The notes below the pieces were generated by a model. That model worked only from the letters and a program-made list of their open reading frames with translations. It made no database searches and was not told the origin of the DNA. From positions 33,839,078 through 33,903,077 of the forward strand of contig OX463788.1 of assembly GCA_949825025.1 (NCBI GenBank): DNA of 64,000 bases, read 5' to 3'. A program made the position numbers and the translations under genes. Source of the stretch: Siphlonurus alternatus (taxonomy: Eukaryota; Arthropoda; Insecta; Ephemeroptera; Siphlonuridae). Shown here in pieces: positions 1 to 16,630 of this stretch; the stretch's first letter is position 1, and every line of letters starts with the position of its first letter.

Positions 1-1035
1 AGTTTTTAGAATATAATCAGACAATTAATATTTTAGAGATTTCTCTTGATTTCCCTACCAGTAAATAACATGAGTAAATGCATAATACATGCATGATGAT
101 GCATGAGATGCAAAGTCAAACGCGGCTGGTTTTTAATACGAATTGACCGCGCGCGTGCGTTTGCCCAAAAGACATTATTAACATAAGCCAGCAAATTAAT
201 CATAATTATACTAAAATTATCAAATGTTCAATTTTTTAAAACATATTATGTTAAAAAGTAATTTAATTTAATATTGATTTTCTAGAAACACAATTGTGTG
301 ACCGAAACTGCTATTTAGGTTTACCAAAATATTTTTACCTCAACGTTGCATAAAAAAAATATAACAAACAAATAAATAAATAATACAAGTTATTTATTAC
401 ATTTTAGATAATATAATATATACGGCTTTAACTATTAAGGGTGAATGATGTCAGTGTTCATAGAGTTGGTGAGTTTCTGAAAATATTTTTATTGGGCAAA
501 AAATAAAGCAACTCACATATAATAATTCACAAATAAGCGTGTTTGTGCTGCAGCTGTGTATCTTCGGCTTTAGAGCATTTTCATTTGACCAGAACTAGAT
601 TGGAGCATCCCGCGAATTCGTTTTTCGGCTTTGGGTCAGATCGGCTTTGGAGCATTTCGATTTGACCAGAACTAGATTGGAGCATCGTGGTTTGACCCAA
701 AGTCGAAATGAGATTTTATTTCGGGTTTGGAGCATCCCGCGATGCTCCAATCTAGTTCTGCGCATTTTTTTCGGCCCTGGGCCGAATTCGGCTTTGGGTG
801 CCAACATATATTATATATATATGATGTGAGAGGGAGGCATGATGTACATCATGGAGGGAGGTAACACGCTTATTTGCGTGTAGAGTTAGAGCTGCAGCAT
901 GCTCTTATAACATACAATATATAATATATGCATTTCATTTTAAATACGGAAGAAAAACATTGAATGCACAGGGGCTGCGGCAGCATGGCCATAAGTCAGA
1001 TCAATCTCGATCTTTTACACTAAAAAATCAATAAC
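1..1035. other. AT-rich upstream flank, no gene seen
   Basis: No open frame with coding character or splice structure is visible here. The only distinct item is the repeat at 560-830 (separate entry). The rest is AT-rich single-copy-looking sequence. Confidence 0.6.
560..830. repeat. 'TCGGCTTTG' repeat with TA-rich tail
   Basis: Several near-copies of a unit carrying TTTGACCAGAACTAGATTGG and TCGGCTTTGG, in both orientations. It ends in GCGCATTTTTTTCGG, then GCCAACATATATTATATA. The same end is found at about 55283-55330, and a shorter relative lies at 34041-34130, so this is a dispersed repeat. The class is not recognised. Small ORFs across it are repeat artefacts. Confidence 0.6.
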
Positions 1036-1390
1036 TTAAGGGTAAGGTAACGCCACCAATGTTAAAAAAAATCCCTCTCACAAAAATTCTGAAAAAAATT
1101 TAAAATGTTCTCCTCTATACCCCCTATCAGTACCTAAAATATCAGGTATACAAATACGATCTAGTTTTTGAGTTATAAATTTTTAAAGTTGACTACTTTA
1201 ACATGGAGAAATGAAACTGCCATGTTAAATTGGTCAACTTTAAAAATTCATAACTCAAAAACTAGATCGTATTTGTATACCTGATATTTTAGCTACTGAT
1301 AGGGGGTGTAGAGGAGAACATTTTAAATTTTTTTCATAATTTTTGTGAGAGGGATTTTTTTTAACATTGGTGGCGTTACCTTACCCTTAA
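1036..1390. repeat. TTAA-flanked MITE, family A copy 1
   Basis: A 347 bp inverted repeat whose arms match along nearly their full length. Ends are GGGTAAGGTAACGCCACC and its complement, flanked on both sides by TTAA (1036-1039 and 1387-1390). TTAA target duplication is the habit of piggyBac-type elements, so a non-autonomous piggyBac-like element is inferred. Other copies lie at 24169-24517 and 28411-28765, with a decayed copy at 27225-27560. Confidence 0.85.
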
Positions 1391-1639
1391 AAACTAGACT
1401 GATTTTTATATTTTTCTCTTCAGCCAGGTTTATAGTCAAGTTGTTCTTTATTTCTAGTTGAAAAATATTTTAGATTTACCGTTGGAAAGAAAATGAACCA
1501 CTGATCTTTAATGAATGAGTCACATTTAAGTTGTATAAGGAAAGTATTAAAAGTAAATAAATATGTGAACATACAAAGCAAATGCGTGGTGGCTAATAAA
1601 AAACAGTGGTACTTTGCACTGGTTGGCCGCGGCTGGGTC

Positions 1640-1808
1640 ACTTTGTCTTGTGTTTGCCTATAGATAGAGTGAACCACACCACAACAGCGTTGGATTGGGG
1701 CGAGGCGCATTGCAGAACGAACCATCGGAAAACGAGAGAGAGAGACTCGCTTTGCTGCTGAAAGTAGAGTGGGAGTGGTATAAATGGAAAAGTTGGTCTC
1801 ACATCTGC
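1640..1808 (+). promoter_or_regulatory. Actin core promoter
   Basis: A TATA box (TATAAATG) sits at 1779-1786. Upstream are a GA run (GAGAGAGAGA, about 1734-1744), which resembles a GAGA-factor site, and an inverted CCAAT (ATTGG, 1694-1698). A run resembling a MEF2 site (CTAATAAAAA) lies at about 1593. Transcription probably starts near 1809. Assignment to the actin gene rests on the donor at 1864/1865 and the 3' splice site just before the actin ATG. Confidence 0.6.
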
Positions 1809-1864
1809 ACATATTGTAGGCAGCAAGCTTCAGCTTAAGCACCACCTCTCACTAAAATCTAAAC
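1809..1864 (+). other. Actin noncoding first exon (5' UTR)
   Basis: About 30 bp after the TATA box the sequence runs into a good splice donor, AAAC|GTAAGT, at 1864/1865. The matching acceptor is TTTTTCTAG at 5904-5912, 38 nt before the actin start codon. Arthropod actins often carry an untranslated first exon and a long leader intron. The exact start of transcription is inferred. Confidence 0.5.
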
Positions 1865-3557
1865 GTAAGTTACATGACATTATTATATTTTATATTTATT
1901 CAGTAATTTGTTATAGCCTAAATGCTACTGCAAGAATCATATTTCGTTTTTAAATTGCGTTACACTTAATAAGAGTATATCAGAGATTAATTATATTCAT
2001 TATATTACATAAAAATACATTATAATTATGTTGAATTTGATACTGGCCATGTAACATTATTGAATATATACATAGATGTTATAAAGTAGAGTTAGATTGC
2101 GTGAATGATTTTGTAAGCAATCAAACAATCATAAGTTACAAACATAATAGTTTTTATTAGTGTTCGTGACATAATTGGTGCATTCTCTTGAACTTTTAAA
2201 TTATGCGCGCGTAAGTTATATAGATTTTTAAGAATATTGTAGAAGGTAGACTAGTATACACTACAGCACGTTCATATCACTTTTGTTAACTAGTTCATCA
2301 ACTTATATACAAAAATTTATGGAATAATTTGTTATTCGTGTGTAATGTTACTGATCTTGACAAAATGTCTTGAAACCTTTCACAGCTTTTCACTATGGGG
2401 GTTATATTGATTATATAAATATAATGGTAGCAAAAATTGTTTATATTTTTACAGTTCTAGTCAAGTTGGGGAGTTTTCGTATATAATATTATATTGTTCA
2501 ATATAAAGTTGGGCGTCTGGTCTCTTGGTTATTTATTTTTTTCACCTTAAAAGGAAGAGCTGAGGGGCGAGATAAGGGTCGTTCCTGCTTCACCCCAGAA
2601 TATAAATATATTTGATCATATTTAATCATAGATTTAATATACATTGATAATTATTATGTGTGCTGGGTAAAATACCATACATTAATATTGTTGTTTTTAT
2701 AAAAGGAGATATGTACGGAATATTCGATTAGATGATTATATAATTAATAAAAAGTTCAATTTTTGTTATGCTATATCGCGTGATTAATATTAATTTTAAT
2801 TGTTTCATTACATACATTTGAATAATTAATGTAATAAATAAATTTGAACATTAAATGTAGTCTTGTAGATAGTTTCAAAATTGATGTTTTTTTTAGCATA
2901 TTTAACGTGCACTGCAGGGTAACGATGGAAGAGTTTTTTTTTCTGTTGCTTTAATTATTATTTCTGATTGTTTGATGTACTTTGGCATGCAATGCACAGT
3001 AAATAAATATCGAAATTCGAGAATTATATAGAAGAAGCTTTATATAGTTTTTAACTTTGTCTTTTTAATATCCAAGTACAATACTGTTACCAGTGTTTAA
3101 GTTTCATTACATTCTTGAGTTTTTTCACCATCGTGTGTCCATAAGCTCCTATGGTACGATTTCCGCGCGTCATTTCCTTATACACTCCTCACAGTATACA
3201 ATTAATTTTTTATCCCCATATATAGCGCAACACCTTTTTTATTTTGTCTTATGTACAGTATATGTATAATATTTTATTCAAATAAATAAATGTACGTGGA
3301 CATGAAGTCAATCAAGTGCATGAAGTGAATAGGTGAATACATCAGGCAGCGATTAAAATATATTGTATAATCGTATATCACCGTATTTGAGAATGACCTG
3401 CGTATTATATAATAAATAAGATATAACCCGTATACCTATATACATGTATGGTCAAAATATCTCTGTTATGTATACTGTATAGTTCAGCATTTGAATAATT
3501 TTAATTGTAATTAATACACTTATAGCTGCATTTGTAATTCTTCTTTATTCGTTATAA

Positions 3558-3835
3558 TGGAGTATCGACCCAAAAAAAAATTACATAATTGATTAGAGGG
3601 TGCAAAGTTATTGTAAACAGCTTTTTTTTTAAGATTTTTTAGAGCCTGGGAATTATTTTAAAAAAATTAAAGGTGGAGAGATTCGTCACATCTTAATAAT
3701 ACGAATAGAACTAAAATGATCGTGGGTTCAAACCTGAACATTGAATAACTCTTTAGCAATACTTCACCCTCTAAAAAATATGAAAAAAAAATCAGAGTGG
3801 AATAACTTTGCACCCTTTATTCATTTCTGTACTCA
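3558..3835. repeat. GGAGTATCGACC-type MITE, decayed copy
   Basis: Left end TGGAGTATCGACCC, followed by AGAGGGTGCAAAGTTAT; the right arm has TAACTTTGCACCC. It lies in the actin leader intron. The complete member of the family is at 12248-12560. This copy is diverged and its right terminus is eroded. Confidence 0.65.
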
Positions 3836-5893
3836 TTTTTGGAAGGTAATATAAATGAGAAAACAAACGGACAAAACCTATATTTAAAACTTCAATATAG
3901 ATTATTATCCTCGTGAAACATAACTTTATAACTAATAATGGAAGAAGTATTACAGTGTGAAATTCTCAAAACCATATTAACAGACTCTAGCTGTTTTATT
4001 GAGAAAAGGGAGATGAAAGAATTTCAAGGTTTTTTAACTACACCATATATATATATATATATATTTACTAAGCTTTGCGTTGCTCAAAAAAGTAATCGGC
4101 AGTCGTCGAAAAAAATAATAATATAAAAATGAATAATTTATTTATTTTATTCATTTGAACTTTTAGGTTGTACAAGACAAATATATTAGGTTCACGTCAT
4201 AATCAATTAAATCCTGAAATAAAAAATAGACGGACAAAACAAACATCAACATAACACACAATATCAATGAAAGAGGAACCAAAAATAGCCCTAAATTTTA
4301 ACATGCAATTTATACAAATTAATTAAAGTGTATAAATTTAAGTAAAATCGGAAATGCTTAAACAATTTTTTTTCAATATATATAATTAATTACAAAAGGT
4401 AACACTTCCTACCCTTCCACTTAGGGAGTTTTCTGATTTCGGATCAAGAACTTATTTTTCTGTAAAGCCTTGCTTTAATGCTAAAACAGCTACCGCAACT
4501 GACTTGAAACCTCCAATACTATTTTTTCTCCCTTTTTTTAAGTTTTTGGGTCGTTGAACTCGGTTCTTTTCCCGCCTGGTAGTTAATTTGCACTCCATTG
4601 CTTTTTCCATGGCTGGCTTAGCACGTTATAGCATAATAACATATAACCACATAACATAGTATTACAAAATTAATAACTGCTGTCTCCAGCGTTATAAAAA
4701 TACGGCAATAACAGCAGCAGTAACAACAGAAGGCACATACAGTGTGGCCCAAACTTGACGCTATCTGCTCGTATGCGCACACAAGGTTCATATACCTTGA
4801 TAATTAACGCAGCTACGCTCAGTCAATGGAACTTGCAATACAGGACGTACTTTACGATACGATACACCTAACCTTATAATGTGCGTGTTTTTTCTTCACA
4901 TTAAATTGTAGACATGGTAGTATTATTTATAAAAAAAAATTAAATTAAATTTATAAAATTATGAAAATCATGCTCAATGTAAAATTTCAAACACAAATGG
5001 TCAAATTGCTTTCTACAAATTAGCATTGTATTTACAATAATTGCACTTATATAATTATTAGCTATGTTCCAACTCTTTTTTGAGTATGTTTATAGAAACC
5101 ATTTACAGTACATATTGGAATACAAAGACTATTATCTTTTTGGTTATTATAAGTTTGGTTTTAAATTTTAATGTTATTTTAAGTAAGTAGGTTTGCCAAT
5201 TTTAATTAGTTATAAGGGTATTGATAGATACTATGATGAATGATGTCTATATGATCGAATAAAGTTTTAATTTTTAGTAGGGAATAATTAATTATATTTT
5301 TATATCTATCAGTTTATGATGGATATAATATTCCTCTATGATATATCTATATATACAGTATATCTATGATTTTTAAAGGGACTTAGAATGAGGGCATTGC
5401 ACGAGCTATAAATTATTGGTTGAATAAAATTCAGTTCCATTTCATCGAACTAGTCGCATTTCTTAGGCATATATTTACATTATACATTATAACCAATTAA
5501 TAATGTGTTAACTCCCTATATATTATACTTCATACTTTTTAACTTAATTCAATAAAACTAAATGTAAGCATAAGCAATTCTTACATCATAAGCGCAACCA
5601 ATCGTTTTAACCGGATCATCATTCTCCGTATCCTTAGATGTATATATAATTATACATTACCAGAACTTTTAACACTCCGTCTTAATGTATATAATAGCAT
5701 GAAACACAGTCTATTCTTTATGCCTATATACTTCTATCTTTACATAATATATGAATTTATTCAAAATAACAATGATCTTCTGATGAAATATGACAGAAAT
5801 TTAACACTAATCAGGTCATATTAATTGTGTAGAGTGATCTGTGGTTAACTGGTGGTAATTAAAGAGCTATTTTTTTTTTTTTTTTTTTTTTAA

Positions 5894-10262
<4,369 letters not shown>

Positions 10263-10345
10263 ACAATTCGAACAGAAAATAAGTAAACATAAAATTGAAA
10301 GTTTATTTTATATCTTACTCTTGGTATTTTATGCTATATGGCCCT

Positions 10346-10351
10346 AATAAA
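10346..10351 (+). terminator. Actin poly(A) signal
   Basis: AATAAA 84 nt after the actin stop codon, within AATAAATAAATAATG. Another AATAAA lies near 10797 and could give a longer 3' UTR. Confidence 0.6.
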
Positions 10352-10362
10352 TAAATAATGCG

Positions 10363-12026
10363 CCCTCTTAAGAACAACAACCTTATTGTTTTGAAGATAA
10401 TTTTTGGAATATAAGATCATTAATGATTTTTAATATTTACAATTTATTAACTTGGCGGTGATTTTTATTTGCTTCGGTTAGAACAGGGCTATCATTAAAT
10501 GAATATAATTTAAAATTATTTTTACATTGATGCAGGTGAACATTGAAATCAAAACTAATGTTACTCGATCATGACTTGCAATGAGTGCGGTGCTATATGA
10601 TTTAACCTTATAATAAATAAGTTGTTTATGATATGCATGATAAAATTTATTCTTATTTTTGCGTATGTAAATTGCTATGTGTTCAAGAAAAGTTTTCCGT
10701 TTTAAACCATACGCTTAGTCTATGACCATTTAAAAAATTGAATTTTCTTTGTTAAAATTGTAAAAAATTGTTTTATCATTTTAAAATTTTGTAACCAAAT
10801 AAAGCCAATTAATAATTTCCTTATTTTTACTCATAAGAAGGCTTACTATTTATATATAGGTGATGTTAAAATGTTAATTATATATATATAAATTATCTTG
10901 TACAATATCGCTCATATAATTATGAAATAAAAATTTATTTATTGACATATCTTTGCATTTAAATTTCTATCAATTATCTTCTTCCCCGCTATTTTATTTT
11001 GTTCAAAACTGTGAGTAGTGTGAGTCATCAACGATTTAAATGTATATTTTTAAAAGCACCTCCACCCAGAAGACTTTGAGTATAATATAGGCAGTAACTT
11101 ATCAGCATTTTATGCTATCAGTTAGTGAAATTCCATAATGATAACGTCTATTTGATATTTCATACCGCCTATTATACATATTATATACATAGTGTCTATT
11201 ATAATTATCATGACGTGTATTAAAAATTATACACATTTACAAATTGTTATTAATGGATAACTATAATATTTTTTTTTACATGATATTGCTCCAATATCAA
11301 ATATTGCTAGTCTTTAGTTTACTAACTGTAAGTAATCGTCCTTGTTTAGAGTCAATTATCTGCACGATTACACATTTTAATTACTTTATTTGATATTTGG
11401 TGATGCATAACAAAATCATTCAGTGTGGAACCAGAAATTTTATAACGTACGTTATTTAAAGTAAAAAAATATTGAATTAAAATTACTAAATTTTATATAA
11501 AAGCATGAAATTGATTAGTAGTGATTATAACTGTACTTTTATATATTTGTGAATGCTAATAAATTTATGTTAATTATTATATAGAGACATTTAAGCACCA
11601 CACAAAATAGAATGTGTCATACGAAGGTTTCTTTTAACATCATGTGATAATATAATTAATTGAAATCGTAACTTGTAGTGTAAATCAATAAAGGTTCAGC
11701 ATTATCAAGTATATATCAAAGGAACCGACATTAATTAAAAGTAATTTCATTTTAATATTAATTGATACCACTCACTGTTAATTTGATACTACTTGATGCA
11801 ATACCTGCTAAGATGTCATTATAAATAGAAAAATAAACAGGAATTTATAAAAATCACTTTTACACTATGTCACCATATTTATTATAAGGATAAGGTATCA
11901 CATTTGATGCACTTCTATCAAATGCAAGAAATAATTATATTGATAAATAATATAAATATTTTAACCATTTTAATTGCAATTTTTAATCAGAATTATTAAA
12001 TGTAGCAAAAAGAGCTTGTTTGAATC
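10363..12026. other. Intergenic, AT-rich, nothing recognised
   Basis: Between the actin 3' end and the repeats at 12 kb. Apart from a possible distal actin poly(A) site near 10797, no gene, RNA gene or clear repeat is visible. Confidence 0.6.
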
Positions 12027-12172
12027 GGGGCGATTCGCGAGTTATCCAGAAAGTTATCCATAACGTTTCTCACGCACTATAACCGAAGTTAGAGCCAAAT
12101 TTTACTGTTAATGACACTAAACGTGCAGGTTAGGGAGAAACCTGGTATAATAACTCTGTTCGTGAATCGCGC
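12027..12172. repeat. GCGATTCACGAA-ended MITE, copy 1
   Basis: Inverted ends GGGGCGATTCGCGAGTTAT and TAACTCTGTTCGTGAATCGCGC enclose about 110 bp. Relatives lie at 12733-12861, 44764-44806 and 53064-53220. No coding capacity. Confidence 0.65.
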
Positions 12173-12247
12173 TAATTAATATATTTTATACGCAGTATAA
12201 ATAAACACAAAAACTGTTGTCAAGTTTGTATTATTATTTTAATTGAA

Positions 12248-12560
12248 TGGAGTATCGACCTCAATTTTTTTATTGTAGAAATGGATAGAGGGTGCAAAGT
12301 TATGCTACCCTGATTTTTTTCAGATTTTTTACAGCCCTGGAAGTATTTTTAAAAACTTATTGAAAGTCCTTTTTGTGACGTCACGTAGCGGCAAGTCCTA
12401 TCCTTTTCTTAAGGAGAGACGCCTCGTGACGTCACAAAAAGGACTTTTCAATATTTGTTTAAAAATACTTCCAGAGCTGTAAAAAATCTGAAAAAAATCA
12501 GGGCAGCATAACTTTGCACCATTTCCATTTCTGCAATAAAAAAATGCGGTCGATACTCCA
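12248..12560. repeat. GGAGTATCGACC-type MITE, full copy
   Basis: A 313 bp inverted repeat with ends TGGAGTATCGACCTCAAT and its complement. Each arm carries GGGTGCAAAGTTATG-like sequence and a perfect TGACGTCA palindrome (near 12375 and 12428). Diverged or partial copies lie at 3558-3835, 22645-22875, 50020-50235 and 54014-54245. Confidence 0.85.
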
Positions 12561-12732
12561 TTGTATAGCAATTACAAATCTTGAAACTATAACAGCCGAA
12601 TCATATCAGTCAATTGAATCAATGATGATAGAAATGGTTGAACATTTTAGTTCAGTGTTATTTTCACTTTCAGTTTCACGTTGTAAAAAAAATATACATA
12701 TATACTGTATAAATTATGAATGCAGTACATAA

Positions 12733-12861
12733 TTACGAAGGAGTTATTCAAAATTTATCCAGCCTTTTTACTAACCGCGGTTAGGGCCAGTTAAATAATA
12801 GACTGGTTCTAAACGTGTTTAGTAAGAAAGGTGCTGGGTAACTTCCTTCGTAAATCGCGAT
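12733..12861. repeat. GCGATTCACGAA-ended MITE, copy 2
   Basis: Ends TTACGAAGGAGTTATTC and GTAACTTCCTTCGTAAATCGCG are inverted repeats. The inside has CTAACCGCGGTTAGGG and TCTAAACGTGTTTAG, resembling the inside of the 53064 copy. Confidence 0.6.
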
Positions 12862-13339
12862 CCTTTTTTAATACAAGAAAAAAATCAATTCAATGTATAA
12901 TTAATTTTTACTGCAAATTGTTGTACAATAATAAATTATAACTAACAACAAGATAAAATTATCACATTATGCAATTAATTGAATTAATGCATTATTTAAT
13001 TATGCTTAAATAATATTTCTGTATAGAGTTGTCACTGAGGATTAAACAAGCTTATGTCCACTTTTCATTTAAGATCAGTTTCTCATATTGATTTTTTATT
13101 TATTTTTTACAAAATGACCTTATTCCAGAACTCTTTTTTTTTTTCCTCAGCTTTAATTAACGAGCTTTTAAAATGTAACACTTCATGAGTCACATTATTA
13201 CTAATATTATTAATATATTATAAAGCTCTCAAAATATACACGATGTAATATGTGAGTTATGATTTTGAGATAAGATTGTCATTTCTATTTTATCGTCAAT
13301 GTTGCGATAACAAGGCGGCTGAACGGACAGACAAGTGGA

Positions 13340-13411
13340 GTGGTTCTCTTTCCCTCTCGTTAGTAACTTACAAACTTCAGTTCGTGATCAACGTCTTTCT
13401 AGCAAACGCAG
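13340..13411 (+). promoter_or_regulatory. Possible start and leader exon of the actin-like gene
   Basis: An arthropod-type initiator TCAGT at 13377-13381 is followed 30 nt later by a consensus donor, CGCAG|GTGAGTA, at 13411/13412. A possible acceptor (GTGCATATAG) ends at 14764, 10 nt before the start codon of the diverged actin. No TATA box is seen. The link is inference; transcript data would decide it. Confidence 0.35.
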
Positions 13412-14507
13412 GTGAGTACTGTGTGCCACCTCTATCCATCTATATGGCACTATATTGTCAAATTACGAAGATGTATCTTGGACCAGTGAGCCAACATCAT
13501 TGCCTTTTATTACAATCTTTACTACATAAATTAAACATGCTTTTTGGTGCTGACGAGGAGCTATATACAAACTGCACGTGATCGAGTATTAATTAAGTTA
13601 ATGACGTTTCACATTGCTATATTTTATAATTTTTTTAAATTTGCAATCCTTGTCGCACTCGGTTTCATATATAGAGAATACGTGGTGAAACTTCGTAGAG
13701 AAAAGGAAAGCCAGAGTTTCTGCGAAATTTTAACATGTGTTATCATCACATGTTGATAACAACGAAAATAAAATTATTCTTTCTTCGGAGCAAAACCATG
13801 CAGATACCTCTAATTAAAACTTTCTTTCGTTGACCATCAAGCTCATCAATCATTGCAAAAGGTGAACTAGCAGTTCTGTTGAAACAAAGTTGACTTAATG
13901 TACGTTTTATTTCTACAATGATAGTCATGCAACATTTATTTCACATGCATGAATTAATATTATAAAATATATGTAAAAAATGCAGACTGATGGTGCATTG
14001 AAAGCAAGTTGAAAAGTCACAGTGAATAGCAGTCAATTTTTTGTTTGAATTACTAAAGCCATTGCTGATAACTTGATAAGATCAGAAAATATATGTACTG
14101 TCAAAGTTATTTAATATGATACAGCACTAGATATTCAATCTGATTTATATAATATAAAGTATAAAATTATTATATTTATAAATTTAATATTAATTGAAGT
14201 GCCTTAATTATATACAGTATATTGTTTTTATTATTATAATGTCAACTAATGGAAAAAAAACTCAATTTTATTGAAATGGGTAGTATAATTACTAATAATA
14301 ATTATAATTATATTACATATTAATTATATGACGCCATATATCCTTTACGGGGTAAGCCAGCAGCATTATTACCTCGGCCGTTTACTAATAGATAATAGAC
14401 CTCAATAGCACTCGATTCTTACATGTAACTCCACTTGCTTCAGATAAAAACATTGTTATTGTTTAAAATGTTGCAAAAATCATTATTTTATAATTTTAAT
14501 TGTAAAT

Positions 14508-14718
14508 AAGGTGGATTCACATGGCGATTTTTACCATGCGACGCGACGCGAATAATGCGCACTTGCTGTAACATCCATTGGCGGCCATATTGGGCGATTA
14601 AAAGAAAATGAGCATCGTAATTAACGCGATTACAGGTGAATTCGCCGCCGCATAGGATTTCACAGCTTGTGTGACAAAATCGCGTCGCATCGCCGCTGTC
14701 GCCATCTGAATCCGCCTT
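14508..14718. repeat. AAGGTGGATTC-ended MITE
   Basis: A 211 bp element with ends AAGGTGGATTCACATGGCGA and its imperfect complement; inner arms contain GCGACGCG-like runs. It ends 56 bp before the start codon of the actin-like gene, so it lies in that gene's leader or proximal promoter. Confidence 0.65.
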
Positions 14719-14774
14719 TTAACGAATTTTTGTTTATGATTGTTTTGTATGCTTGTGCATATAGCTGATTTGCG

Positions 14775-14888
14775 ATGAATTCTGCCGTGGTGATGGAGGT
14801 GGGTGCCGAGCGCTGTCGTCTAGGTTTCGCCACCGAGCGCGCCCCTCGTGCTTCCATGCTAACCCTGGTTGGTCGACCCAACGGAAAG
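14775..14888 (+). CDS. Actin-like gene exon 1
   Basis: Codes residues 1-38, MNSAVVMEVGAERCRLGF to VGRPNGK. Donor AAAG|GTGAGA. Compared with actin it is four codons shorter at the N-terminus and lacks the acidic residues. Confidence 0.85.
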
Positions 14889-16567
14889 GTGAGAATATCA
14901 ATCCGATGAATAATTATCACATATGACATAACATGTAACATGTTCTATACAAAATAGTAATTAATGATGCGAAATCGATTAACATTAAAATTCTTATCTC
15001 TGCATTGCATGGATTATATACGTATGTGGGTGTATAATTTTCTACGAATACAGTACGAACTTCATTTAGCTCACGTAGATTGATTACGTAAATGTAAGTA
15101 TGGAGTTTGTTTCAATATAAAAAGATTAATTTGAAGTCGATACAAAATTTTGCACATATTTAATCATGAATCTTTAAACTGTACAGAAAAAAGAAGAAGT
15201 AAACAATAAATGTGAATTATTCTGACAACCTATTTGTATATTAAAAGTTAAAAGTTTCGACTTTTCAGCATTTATTTATACAGCTACATAATTTTTAATT
15301 TATAATATATATACATATATGCATACAGAAAGCTCAAATAGTGATCAAATTTTTCAAGTGAAGTTAGTATTCACAAAAAATATATTATAGTTAGGTGTGC
15401 CCCTCTCATGAAAAAAAAAAAAAATCTATAAGTTAATAGCATAATAGTTACACAAAAAGAAATCTTGAAAATGCTGACACAGCGTGGCATTTAACATTGA
15501 GTTTACGAAAACAACACCCCTGATTTACTCAACATTTTTACTATAGTGATGTGCCAATACAAATATACAATGCCACAAGCCGTGAGTTTTTTAGTATAAT
15601 TTTTTTAATCCTTTTGTTTTGTAGGAAATTAGCAGAGATGCAATCTCGTGTCAATTTAGAAAAGGAAATTCACGCTTTTCTGGCAAAAAAAAAAAAAAAA
15701 AAAGGGGGGGATGAAAACTACCAAAAACTCATTGGTTAAAAATTACAGCACAAATATTTATGTTTGATAGATTTTTTTTAGTCTTCCTTGAGTAATTAAA
15801 GAGGAACACAACTAGTTTTTCCTCAAATAAAAACCTTGATCACTCTACTTTAACGGCTATATTTATTCTTAATGAGTTCATGTTTACTGAACAACGGCAC
15901 CATCAAGATCTTCACAATGATATATTGACCATCAGGTGGCACAGCGAATCCCAGATCTGCGAGACTATTACGTCGGTAACGAAGCGGAGCTGAAGGCAAG
16001 CATTCTGAACGTCCGACACCCGCTGCGCTACGGTATGGTTGACAGTTGGGACGACATGGTACTACTTTGGCGCCACGGCTTTCGTGAGCTGCTCAGGGTT
16101 GCACCAGAGGACCACCCCGTTCTTCTCTCCGAACCTCCACTCGTACCTCCAGTTAACAGGGAGAAAATGACGCAGGTAACAAATCTAAGCGCCCTAAAAG
16201 AAAATTATTGGATTTTTATTACATTACAATAATTCGCAGGTTGTGTTTTCATTCAAATGCGGTTCTAGGGAACTACTAAAATTTTGTTTTGAGTATGGGC
16301 TGTAATATACCCAGCTTATATATTAACTATGACAATGAACATAATTGAAATGGAATGATAATCCCAGGTGCTGTTTGAAACATTCCGAGTGCCGGCTATG
16401 TTTGTGGCCCTCCAGCAGCTTCTGACCCTGCTCTCCGTCGGACAAGTGCATGGGCTCGTGTTGGATACGGGCTTTGACGCAACGTACATCGTCCCAGTGT
16501 ATGACGGTAAGTTAAATTTGTATAACTTACCGTTATAAATGTACAATCCTATTTTTTTTATGAATTT

Positions 16568-16630
<63 letters not shown>

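Noticed and set aside
1420..1845. 141-residue minus-strand ORF
   Set aside because: It overlies the actin promoter and leader exon; no family resemblance and no promoter of its own.
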